Below are positions 27,063 through 33,960 of a stretch of DNA of 33,960 nt, piece by piece. The position numbers were made by a program, and so were the translations under genes. The notes beneath the pieces are model-generated. The model was given only the letters and a program-made list of their open reading frames with translations, was not told where the DNA came from and did no database searches. The stretch's first letter is position 1, and each line of letters starts with the position of its first letter. Origin of the DNA: Acidobacteriota bacterium (lineage in GTDB: Bacteria; Acidobacteriota; Terriglobia; Terriglobales; Acidobacteriaceae); contig JAJZGG010000024.1 in NCBI GenBank assembly GCA_021804965.1, positions 1 through 33,960 on the forward strand, written 5' to 3'.

Positions 27063-27788
27063 ATGCACTCTCCCATCCTCGGTGAATTTCTCGGAACCGC
27101 CGTGCTCATCTTCCTCGGCGAGGGCGCCAATGCCGGTGTCCTGCTGCGTGCCTCCAAGGCCGAGAACTCCGGCTGGATCGTCATCACCGCAGGCTGGGCC
27201 TTTGCCGTCTTCTGCGGAGCCATCACGGCCATTGCCTTTGGCAGTCCCGCAGCCCACCTGAACCCGGCCATCACCGTCGCCGCCGTGCTCCAGTCGGGCG
27301 ACGCATCCACGCTGCTTCCCTACCTTTCCGCGCAGATGGCAGGTGCCTTTTTCGGGGCGATTCTGGTCTGGCTCTTCTACCATCCGCACTGGAAGATCAC
27401 GCCCGATCCGGCAGCTAAGCTTGCCGTCTTCTGCACCGCTCCTGCCGTGCGCAGCCCCGTCTGGAATCTGCTCTCCGAGGCGCTTGCCACCTCCATGCTG
27501 CTCGTCACCACCCACGCGCTGGCCTCGCCGGCATTTGCCACTCTGGCCGGCACCGCGGCCCTGTCCCCATTTCTCGTCGGCGTCATTGTCTGGAGCATCG
27601 GCCTGTCGCTCGGCGGCACCACCGGCTACGCCATCAATCCCGCCCGCGACCTCAGTCCGCGACTGGCGCACGCACTGCTTCCCATCGCCGGCAAGGGCTC
27701 GTCCGACTGGAGCTACGCGCCCATCCCCGTCCTCGGTCCGCTGCTGGGAGCCGTCGTCACCGGGCTCCTGCTGCGATTGGCCGCCTGA
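27063..27788 (+). CDS. glpF: Glycerol facilitator (MIP/aquaglyceroporin)
   Basis: A 241-residue channel of the major intrinsic protein family with six hydrophobic helices and two NPA half-helix motifs, HLNPAITVA (N67) and INPARDLSPRL (N192). The Asp after NPAR (D196) is typical of glycerol-conducting members as opposed to water-only aquaporins. It would let glycerol diffuse in for GlpK to trap by phosphorylation. It is the second gene of the glpK-glpF transcript. Confidence 0.92.
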   Translation: MHSPILGEFLGTAVLIFLGEGANAGVLLRASKAENSGWIVITAGWAFAVFCGAITAIAFGSPAAHLNPAITVAAVLQSGDASTLLPYLSAQMAGAFFGAILVWLFYHPHWKITPDPAAKLAVFCTAPAVRSPVWNLLSEALATSMLLVTTHALASPAFATLAGTAALSPFLVGVIVWSIGLSLGGTTGYAINPARDLSPRLAHALLPIAGKGSSDWSYAPIPVLGPLLGAVVTGLLLRLAA

Positions 27789-27817
27789 GCCGCCATCCCG
27801 GAAGTGGGAACCATACC

Positions 27818-28981
27818 CTAAAGCGCCCGCGCACAGGCAGCCGCCGAGGACCACGCCCACTGGAAGTTGAATCCGCCCAGATGGCCGGTCACGTCCACCA
27901 CCTCGCCGATAAAGAACAGTCCCGGCACCGCGCGGGCCTGCATCGTGCGGGAGTCCAGCGCACGCGTGTCCACGCCGCCCAGCGTCACCTCGGCCTTTTC
28001 CATGCCTTCGCTGCCGTCCGGTCGCAGCTCCATCCCGTGGAGTTGCCGCTCCACCTCGGCCAGTGCCGCATCCGTCCACCGCTGCGGACGCAGCCGCTCG
28101 GCCAGAAAATCCGCCAGCCGCTGCGGCAGCTGCCGTCGCAGTGCCTCGCGCAGCGCAGCCATATCCCGTCGCGCCAGCGGCACCACCACCTGGCTGCCCG
28201 GCGCAAAATCCACGCACACGCTCCCGCCCGGCTGCCAGTACGACGAGGCCTGCAGCATCGCCGGCCCGCTCCATCCCCGATGCGTCACCAGCATCTTTTC
28301 CGCAAACCGGCTGCGGCTGCCCTGCGCCCAGGCCACCACCGGCGCGGAGACTCCGGCCAGCTCCGTCCAGCCCTTGTCGCCGACCGTCAGCGGCACCAGT
28401 CCCGGCCGCGGCGCAATCACCGGCACTCCAAACTGCTCAGCCAGCGCATAGCCCAGCCCGGTCGCCCCAACCTTGGGAATCGACAGTCCGCCCGTGGCCA
28501 CCACCACCGCATCGGCATCCAGATCGCCCTGCGTACTGCTCACGCGAAACCCCCCGCCCGCGCCGCGTTGCACCGCAATCTCCCGCGCGCGCAAACGAAT
28601 CTCCACACCGCCCCGCTCACACTCCTCCAGCAGCATTGCCACCACCGCACGCGCCGAGCCATCGCAGAACAACTGCCCCAGCGTCTTCTCGTGATAGGCA
28701 ATCCCATGCCGCCGCACCAGCTCCACAAAGTGATGCTGCGTAAACTGCGCCAGTGCCGACTTCGCATAATGCGGATTCTGCGATAGAAATCGATCCGGAG
28801 CGCAGTGCAGATTCGTAAAATTGCAGCGCCCGCCGCCGGAGATCAGAATCTTCCGTCCCACCTGATCCCCATGCTCCAGCAGCACCACGCGCCGCCCGCG
28901 CTGCCCGGCCAGCGCCGCGCAGAACAGCCCCGCAGCACCACCGCCCACCACCACCACATCCACGCGTTTTGCCTCGCTCAT
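27818..28981 (-). CDS. YhiN/HI0933-type flavoprotein (NAD(P)/FAD-dependent oxidoreductase)
   Basis: A 387-residue flavoprotein of the HI0933/YhiN family. Visible: the dinucleotide fold VDVVVVGGGAAGLFCAALAG (about residues 7-26), the family motif VGRKILISGGGRCNFTN, YHEKTLGQLFCDGSARAVV, VVATGGLSIPKVGATGLGYA, VTHRGWSGPAMLQASSYW, VTLGGVD and the C-terminal GLFFIGEVVDVTGHLGGFNFQWAWSS. The reaction is not established to my knowledge. The ATG at 28981 overlaps the stop of the upstream nucleotidyltransferase gene as ATGA, so the two are coupled. It converges on glpF with a 29-base gap. Confidence 0.9.
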   Translation of the reverse strand: MSEAKRVDVVVVGGGAAGLFCAALAGQRGRRVVLLEHGDQVGRKILISGGGRCNFTNLHCAPDRFLSQNPHYAKSALAQFTQHHFVELVRRHGIAYHEKTLGQLFCDGSARAVVAMLLEECERGGVEIRLRAREIAVQRGAGGGFRVSSTQGDLDADAVVVATGGLSIPKVGATGLGYALAEQFGVPVIAPRPGLVPLTVGDKGWTELAGVSAPVVAWAQGSRSRFAEKMLVTHRGWSGPAMLQASSYWQPGGSVCVDFAPGSQVVVPLARRDMAALREALRRQLPQRLADFLAERLRPQRWTDAALAEVERQLHGMELRPDGSEGMEKAEVTLGGVDTRALDSRTMQARAVPGLFFIGEVVDVTGHLGGFNFQWAWSSAAACARAL

Positions 28982-30378
28982 GCCGGCTGCCCACTCCCCG
29001 CAGGCGGACCATCCGCCGCTGCCTCGCCGCGCATCCGCGCCAGCGCCAGGGCCAGTGCCTCTTGGTGCGTCGTCACGCGATGCTCCATCTGCGCGTCCTC
29101 CACCTCCTGCAGCACCGCGCGAAATCGCGGACCCGGCTCGCATCCGGCTGCAATCAGATCCCGTCCCGTCAGCAGTCGCGCGGGTCGCACCGCCTCCGCC
29201 GGCATCGACTGCCAGCGCTGCCGCGCATACTCCCAGTGATCCAGCCGTCCATGGGATGCCAGGCAATCCATCCGATGCAGCGCCAGATGCTCGTCAAACC
29301 GCTCCAGCCGAAAGAACCGCTTCAGCGTCGACTCCTTCATCCGCTCCACATCGCCAAAGCGCATATGCTGCTCCACCAGCGACGCAATCTGCATCCGCTC
29401 CTCGCGGGAGAATCGCAGCCGCTCGGCAATCGCATACACGATCTGCACACCCACATCCACATGCCCATCGAAGCGAATCCGATCCGGTGCCCGGCGAAAG
29501 GTTGCCGGCTTGCCCACGTCGTGCAGCAGTGCGCCCCACGCCAGGGTCGCGCTGCATCCCGGCTCCAGCTGTCCCAGCAGCGCCAGCGTATGCTCCCACA
29601 CATCCCCCTCGGGATGAAACTCCGGCGGCTGCTCCACGCCGCGCATCCGCGCCACCTCCGGCAGCACCACCTCCAGCACGCCCGTCGCCGCCATCTGCTG
29701 AAAGGCTTCCTCCGCCGCACCCTGCGTCAGCATCCGCGTCAGCTCCTCCCGCACCCGTTCGCGACTCACGCGCGCCAGGAGTGGTGCCATGGCCTGCATT
29801 GCGGCCCGGGTTCGAGCCTCCATCCGGAAGCCCAGTCGTGCCGCAAAGCGTATCCCCCGCAGCAGCCGCAGATGATCCTCGGCAAATCGCATCGCCGGAT
29901 CGCCGATGGCGCGCACCAGTCCGGCATCCAGATCCGCCATTCCCCCCACCGTATCCACCACGGCCGCCCGCAGATCGCCTCCGTCCTCGTCCACCTTCAG
30001 GAACAGCCCGTTGATCGTAAAATCCCGTCGCGCCGCGTCCTCCGCCGCACTGCCGGTGTACTCCACCGAATCCGGCCGTCGTCCATCGCTGTAGCTGCCA
30101 TCGCTGCGAAAGGTGGCCACTTCCGTCACCACGCGCTGCCCGTCCACGGCATCCACCACCAGCACCACGCCAAAGTGCGCACCCACACCGTAGCTGTCAG
30201 GAAACAGCGCCATCACCTGCTCCGGCACCGCCGACGTGGCCACGTCGTAGTCCTTCGGCACCGCGCCCAGCAGCAGATCGCGCACACAGCCGCCGGCCAG
30301 CAGCGCTTCATGCCCTGCCGCCTTCAATCGCCGTGCAATCGCGCACGCTGCCTGCGCCTGTGTGGTCTCCGGAAGCAT
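28978..30378 (-). CDS. CCA-adding tRNA nucleotidyltransferase / poly(A) polymerase family
   Basis: A 466-residue class II nucleotidyltransferase. Visible: GGCVRDLLLG (residues 29-38), catalytic aspartates D43 and D45 in KDYDVATSA, RRDFTINGLFL, and FAEDHLRLLRGIRFAARLGF, followed by an HD-type segment with WEHTLALLGQ and ALLHDVGKPATF. This is the bacterial tRNA CCA/poly(A) polymerase architecture with an HD domain. It may add or repair the tRNA 3' CCA, or act as an A- or CC-adding enzyme or poly(A) polymerase; motifs do not separate these. GGAGG precedes the ATG very closely. It is followed by the overlapping yhiN-type gene. Confidence 0.9.
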   Translation of the reverse strand: MLPETTQAQAACAIARRLKAAGHEALLAGGCVRDLLLGAVPKDYDVATSAVPEQVMALFPDSYGVGAHFGVVLVVDAVDGQRVVTEVATFRSDGSYSDGRRPDSVEYTGSAAEDAARRDFTINGLFLKVDEDGGDLRAAVVDTVGGMADLDAGLVRAIGDPAMRFAEDHLRLLRGIRFAARLGFRMEARTRAAMQAMAPLLARVSRERVREELTRMLTQGAAEEAFQQMAATGVLEVVLPEVARMRGVEQPPEFHPEGDVWEHTLALLGQLEPGCSATLAWGALLHDVGKPATFRRAPDRIRFDGHVDVGVQIVYAIAERLRFSREERMQIASLVEQHMRFGDVERMKESTLKRFFRLERFDEHLALHRMDCLASHGRLDHWEYARQRWQSMPAEAVRPARLLTGRDLIAAGCEPGPRFRAVLQEVEDAQMEHRVTTHQEALALALARMRGEAAADGPPAGSGQPA

Positions 30379-30477
30379 ACCTCCAGCCTATGCCAGCCCA
30401 GCCGCTGCGCCAACCCGCAGCTCCACCCTGCGTAGGACTCCGGCATGCCTTCGCGCGCCAGCCGATACACTGAATCC

Positions 30478-31695
30478 ATGCTCCTCTCCGCGCTCCCGAC
30501 CGGCCTGATCCTCGGCATCGAAAGCTCCTGCGACGAAACCGCAGCCGCGGTCGTCGCCTCCGGACGGCAGACGCTCTCCTCGGTCGTTGCCAGCCAGACC
30601 GCAACCCATGCCAACTGGGGCGGCGTTGTTCCCGAGCTTGCCAGTCGCGAGCATCTGCGCAACATCTCCCCCATCGTCAGCGCCGCGCTGCATCAGGCCG
30701 GCATCCAGGCCAGCCAGCTCGATGCCATCGCCGTCACCCGTGGCCCGGGGCTGGCTGGCGCGCTGCTCGTCGGCATCAGCTACGCCAAGGCCCTTGCCTT
30801 CGGCCTCCAGAAGCCGCTCCTCGCCGTCAACCACCTCGAGGGCCACATCCACGCCGTGCTGCTTGAGCAGCAATCCGCAGCGCCACTGCCCATGCCGGCT
30901 CTGGCCCTGGTAGTCTCCGGCGGCCACACCCATCTGTTCCTCGCGCAGCCGCCCTCGTCCGGCGCCGCCGCCGATCAGCCGCTCTGGCGCTACACCCTGC
31001 TCGGCCGCACCCTCGACGATGCCGCAGGCGAGGCCTTTGACAAGGTGGCCAAGCTGCTCGGCCTGGGCTATCCCGGCGGCCCGTGGATCGATCGTCTCGC
31101 ACCCTTCGGCAATCCCCAAGCCGTCGCCTTTGCCCGCACGCGCGTCAAGTCCAAACCCCACCTCGTCGGCAAAACGCCGCGCACCAAAGGCGCCATCACC
31201 TCGCCGGTCGCTGCTCTCGATCCCCGTTTTCTCTTCAGCTTCTCCGGGCTCAAAACCGCCGTCCTGCGCCACGTCGATGAGCACGGCATGCGTCCTGCCG
31301 CTCTTGCCCGCGACCAGCATCTGCGCTCCCTCGCAGAGTCCGGCCTCCGACCCACGCTCGATCAGGTCCGCGCCCTCTGCGACGCCGCCACGCTCGACCT
31401 CATCGCCAGCTTCCAGGCCGCCGTCGTGGACAATCTCCTCGATCGCGCCTTTGCCGCCGCGGAATCCTCCGGAGCGCAGAGCCTGCTCGTCACCGGGGGC
31501 GTCGCCGCCAACTCCGAGCTGCGGCGCCGCTTCCGCGCCCAGGCAGACCGCAGCGGACTGCCCATCGCCTTCCCCACGCTGGCCATGTCCACGGACAACG
31601 CAGCCATGATCGCCGCAGCCGCCTGGCCACATCTGGCTGCCGGCCGCCTGGCTTCGCTTGATCTCGAGGCCGACCCGCGACTGGTCCTCGCCTGA
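30478..31695 (+). CDS. tsaD: tRNA N6-adenosine threonylcarbamoyltransferase TsaD
   Basis: A roughly 405-residue TsaD/Kae1/YgjD ASKHA-fold enzyme needed for t6A37 in tRNAs reading ANN codons. Visible: LGIESSCDETAAAVV, GGVVPELASREHLRN, TRGPGLAGALLVGISYAKAL, metal-binding NHLEGHIHAV, SGGHTHLFL, GEAFDKVAKLLGLGYPGGPWID, FSFSGLKTAV, LLVTGGVAANSELRRRF and MSTDNAAMIAAAAW. It is 60 or more residues longer than the E. coli protein, mainly through insertions after VKSKP and after the SGLKT motif. The ATG at 30478 lacks a ribosome site, and TACACT lies 6 bases before it; an in-frame ATG at 30445 is the alternative start. It is divergent from the nucleotidyltransferase gene. Confidence 0.92.
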   Translation: MLLSALPTGLILGIESSCDETAAAVVASGRQTLSSVVASQTATHANWGGVVPELASREHLRNISPIVSAALHQAGIQASQLDAIAVTRGPGLAGALLVGISYAKALAFGLQKPLLAVNHLEGHIHAVLLEQQSAAPLPMPALALVVSGGHTHLFLAQPPSSGAAADQPLWRYTLLGRTLDDAAGEAFDKVAKLLGLGYPGGPWIDRLAPFGNPQAVAFARTRVKSKPHLVGKTPRTKGAITSPVAALDPRFLFSFSGLKTAVLRHVDEHGMRPAALARDQHLRSLAESGLRPTLDQVRALCDAATLDLIASFQAAVVDNLLDRAFAAAESSGAQSLLVTGGVAANSELRRRFRAQADRSGLPIAFPTLAMSTDNAAMIAAAAWPHLAAGRLASLDLEADPRLVLA

Positions 31696-31770
31696 GTTCA
31701 AAATCTGCGCTCAAATCCTGCGCTGGAAGTCTGAGTGTAAAACTCCGCGCGCCGCCGAACCGCGATGCAA

Positions 31771-33249
31771 CTACGGCATCGTCTCCAGCGCAGCCATCGT
31801 TCCCACGCCGTTCCACAGATTCTGCAATCGCAGGTTCTCGTTGGCTGTGTGCTGGTTGTCATCAAAGTTGGCAATCGGCACCGTCACCGTTCGCGTCTTC
31901 GCAGCCCGCTCCATCGCGCCCAGCGGAACACTGCCGCCCATCGTCGGCAGCAGCACCACCTGCCCGCGTGCCGCCTTCACCGCGGCAATCACCTCCTGCG
32001 CCATCGGCAGGTCCATCGGCGTGCGCACGGCGTTGTAGCTGTTGCCTTCCCGCTTCACCCACGCCACCCGCGCATGCCCGGTGCGTTCGGCCTGTGTCGG
32101 TTCATGATCCGTCACAAAATACCCCCGCGACGCAATGAAATCCACCACTCGCTGCTGCTGCACGCGCCAATCCTCGCCCACCACCAGCCGCAGGTCCAGG
32201 TCGGCCACGGCCATCGCCGGAATCACATTCGTCGCCCGTGCTCCCACCTGCGCCGCAGCCATGCCGTTGATGTTCAGCGAAGGCAGATTCAGCAGCTCCA
32301 GCAGGTGCCTGCCGCCACCGTCCGTCCGCCCCAGCCAGAACTTCCGCCGCAGCATTGCCTCGTTGTCCGGCGCATCCGCCAGTGCCTGCTTCTCCAGCGC
32401 GGAGAGCGGCGCTATTCCGTCATAGAAATGCGGAATCAGCACATGCCCGTCGGCATCCTCCATCGCGGCCAGCAACTGCGCCAGCATCATCGCCGGATTC
32501 GGCGCCCAGTTGCCATAGTGCCCGCTGTGCAGCCCATGCTGCGGCCCATAAACCGTGATCTCCAGCCCCGTATCCCCGCGCGCGCCAAACACCACCGTCT
32601 GCCGACCGCTCTGGTCCACCGGCCCGTCGCAGATCAGCCACACATCGCCATGCACCAGATCCCGATGCGCCATCAGAATCTGCTCCAGATGCGGCGAGCC
32701 GGCTTCCTCCTCACCCTCCCACACAAAGCGCAGATTCGCCTGCGGCTCCATGCCTGCCGCACGCAGCGCATCCAGCGCCGTCAACTGCGCAAAGATCGCC
32801 GCCTTGTCGTCTCCGGCTGACCGCGCAAAGACCCGCTGCTCCCCATCCACTGTCTTCAACGTCGGCTGGAAGGGCGGCGTTGTCCACTCGGAGGCCGTCA
32901 CCGGCTGCCCGTCATAGTGTGCATAGAAGACGATCGTGTGCGTGGCACCCGGCCTTCGCAGCTCGCCATAGACCACCGCCGGAGCTCCCGGCACGGTCAG
33001 CAGTTGTGCGCTTGCGCCGCGCGCCTTCAGCGCCGCCAGCAGATACTGCGCGTTCGCCTGCAGCCCGGCCGGATCGGCGGCCACATTCGGCATCGCCAGC
33101 AGCCGTTCAAACCCTGCCGTCAGCTCGGCCCGATGCGCCGTCGTATACGCCGCCGCGGCATCGGCTGCCTGCCGTCCACTCTGCGCCTGCAGCAGGCCCA
33201 CCGGCCACGCCAGCAATGCCACCGCCATCATCCCCGGGAACTTTCGCAT
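31771..33249 (-). CDS. Secreted M20-family metallopeptidase
   Basis: A 492-residue zinc peptidase with an N-terminal signal peptide (MRKFPGMMAVALLAWPVGLL, cleavage near LQAQ). Metal and catalytic motifs of the M20 family are visible: FYAHYDGQPV (His/Asp), RSAGDDKAA (bridging Asp), EGEEEAGSPHL (general base Glu and ligand), ICDGPV and the C-terminal DDNQHTANENL (His ligand). A dimerisation-lid region with NINGMAAAQVG lies between. It should act on dipeptides or acylated amino acids in the periplasm or outside. The start has no ribosome site, but TATAGT lies 7 bases upstream (33257-33262), suggesting a leaderless message. Confidence 0.92.
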   Translation of the reverse strand: MRKFPGMMAVALLAWPVGLLQAQSGRQAADAAAAYTTAHRAELTAGFERLLAMPNVAADPAGLQANAQYLLAALKARGASAQLLTVPGAPAVVYGELRRPGATHTIVFYAHYDGQPVTASEWTTPPFQPTLKTVDGEQRVFARSAGDDKAAIFAQLTALDALRAAGMEPQANLRFVWEGEEEAGSPHLEQILMAHRDLVHGDVWLICDGPVDQSGRQTVVFGARGDTGLEITVYGPQHGLHSGHYGNWAPNPAMMLAQLLAAMEDADGHVLIPHFYDGIAPLSALEKQALADAPDNEAMLRRKFWLGRTDGGGRHLLELLNLPSLNINGMAAAQVGARATNVIPAMAVADLDLRLVVGEDWRVQQQRVVDFIASRGYFVTDHEPTQAERTGHARVAWVKREGNSYNAVRTPMDLPMAQEVIAAVKAARGQVVLLPTMGGSVPLGAMERAAKTRTVTVPIANFDDNQHTANENLRLQNLWNGVGTMAALETMP

Positions 33250-33291
33250 GTGCGCTACTATAGCAGCCGCGCAATCGGCTGGCGCATCGGC

Positions 33292-33341
33292 TCAGGCCGT
33301 GGCATAGCCGGTCAGGGCGTAGCCGGTTCAGGGCGTATCCG
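33292..33341. repeat. Short imperfect tandem repeat
   Basis: Three imperfect copies of a unit like TCAGGGCGTAGCCGG (from 33292, 33312 and 33328) lie in the gap between the M20 gene and the right-edge gene, the last overlapping that gene's stop. It is a short local repeat with no evident function. Confidence 0.55.
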
Positions 33342-33960
33342 TCTGCTCGTGTGCGTGCGGCGTGAACCGCCGCACCACAAACTCCTGGAAGATGTTGCTG
33401 GCCCCGCTTGCCGCCAGCCCGATTCCCAGATTCTCAAACGTCAGCGATGCCCCGTGCCGGTTCACCGCCGGGTAGTACACATTCGAGATTCCCGCCGCCG
33501 CCAGGCTGCCCAGAATCCCCGAATAGCAGAACTGAAACTTCCGGTTATCCCCCCGGCAGATCACCGCATTCTCCAGCGCATACCAGATGCGATGCCGCGT
33601 CGTGCCGGATCCCATCACCAGGTATCGCGGGTCCTGATGAAACCACGACGGAAACACCGCCCCACCCAGAAACGTCCCCAGCAAATTGTCGCCCAGATCC
33701 GCGCCAAAGCGGTCGCCATAGCCCACCGCGCCCTGCCCGTAGCCGCTGAAGGCATTCGTCGCCTGCTGGATGCCGGCCACCGCGCCCGTACCCACAAACG
33801 TGAATGGATCGATCATCGTCCGCCAGGCCAGTTGATACTTCTGCCGCGTCGTCAGCGGAGGCGCATTCTTGTCATAGACCACATAGAAATTCGGAATCAC
33901 CCCGAAGACCCGCTGGTGCTCTTCCACATGCACCTCTTCGGTCGCAATCTCCCGCTCATC
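33328..33960 (-). CDS. Conserved glycine-rich protein, 5' end beyond the window
   Basis: The frame is open to the window edge, so the N-terminus is missing; at least 210 residues are present, beginning DEREIATEEVHVEEHQRVFG. Visible blocks: VIPNFYVVYDKN, YQLAWRTMIDPFTFVGTGAV, AGIQQATNAFSGYGQGAVGY, FGADLGDNLLGTFLGGAVFP, HQDPRYLVMGSGTTRHRIWY, NAVICRGDN and YSGILGSLAAAGISNVYYP. Glycine-rich amphipathic or weakly hydrophobic stretches suggest a membrane or envelope protein. It resembles, from memory, a conserved hypothetical family frequent in Acidobacteria; no function is known to me. Confidence 0.7.
   Translation of the reverse strand, partial: DEREIATEEVHVEEHQRVFGVIPNFYVVYDKNAPPLTTRQKYQLAWRTMIDPFTFVGTGAVAGIQQATNAFSGYGQGAVGYGDRFGADLGDNLLGTFLGGAVFPSWFHQDPRYLVMGSGTTRHRIWYALENAVICRGDNRKFQFCYSGILGSLAAAGISNVYYPAVNRHGASLTFENLGIGLAASGASNIFQEFVVRRFTPHAHEQTDTP

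Noticed and set aside
25355-27310. A 651-codon minus-strand frame across glpK and glpF
   Set aside because: glpK and glpF on the plus strand have full family motifs; the minus frame is their shadow.
28969-30435. A 488-codon plus-strand frame over the nucleotidyltransferase gene
   Set aside because: It reads as His/Arg/Pro-rich noise and is antisense to a gene with clear catalytic motifs.
33292-33341. Tandem repeat as a replication or attachment site
   Set aside because: Only three short imperfect copies with no DnaA boxes, AT-rich region or integrase nearby.

Overview
The window looks like a chromosomal segment of an acidobacterium (Acidobacteriota, probably family Acidobacteriaceae). This is an inference. 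It rests on the high GC, the gene content, and the right-edge protein, which resembles a glycine-rich conserved protein I associate with that group. No ribosomal or other phylogenetic marker is available to settle it. All functional calls come from reading translated motifs; no database search was possible.

Layout, left to right. An AIM24-family protein is followed by a striking 18-bp perfect inverted repeat. Next come two tandem secreted seven-heme c-type cytochromes with C-terminal TPR-like ends. A minus-strand run follows: queD, a small membrane protein, the copper-resistance pair copB/copA (ATGA overlap), a small Cys/His/Met-rich exported protein and a long ABC-F ATPase. Divergent from the ABC-F gene is a three-gene plus-strand operon, KduD-like dehydrogenase, KDG kinase and KDPG aldolase, which takes ketodeoxy-sugar acids to pyruvate and glyceraldehyde-3-phosphate. 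An initiator tRNA-fMet gene with its own promoter closes this part.

Downstream of the tRNA lies an L-rhamnose block of visibly lower GC: rhaT (plus strand), an unusual regulator with an IclR-type DNA-binding domain fused to a sugar-binding-protein-type domain, then rhaA, rhaB and a bifunctional rhamnulose-1-phosphate aldolase/lactaldehyde dehydrogenase, all on the minus strand. It ends at a decayed IS3-type transposase remnant, so the block may have been acquired. Together the KDG operon and the rhamnose block would cover both backbone sugars of rhamnogalacturonan I (rhamnose and uronate-derived ketodeoxy acids), a plausible plant-cell-wall niche.

To the right are a Tat-signal aldo/keto reductase, a glycerol module (glpD divergent from glpK-glpF), a YhiN-type flavoprotein translationally coupled to a CCA-adding/poly(A)-polymerase-type enzyme, tsaD, a secreted M20 metallopeptidase and the start-truncated right-edge protein. 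The most novel candidate is the IclR/periplasmic-binding-protein hybrid regulator with its possible operators near rhaT, rhaD and its own gene.
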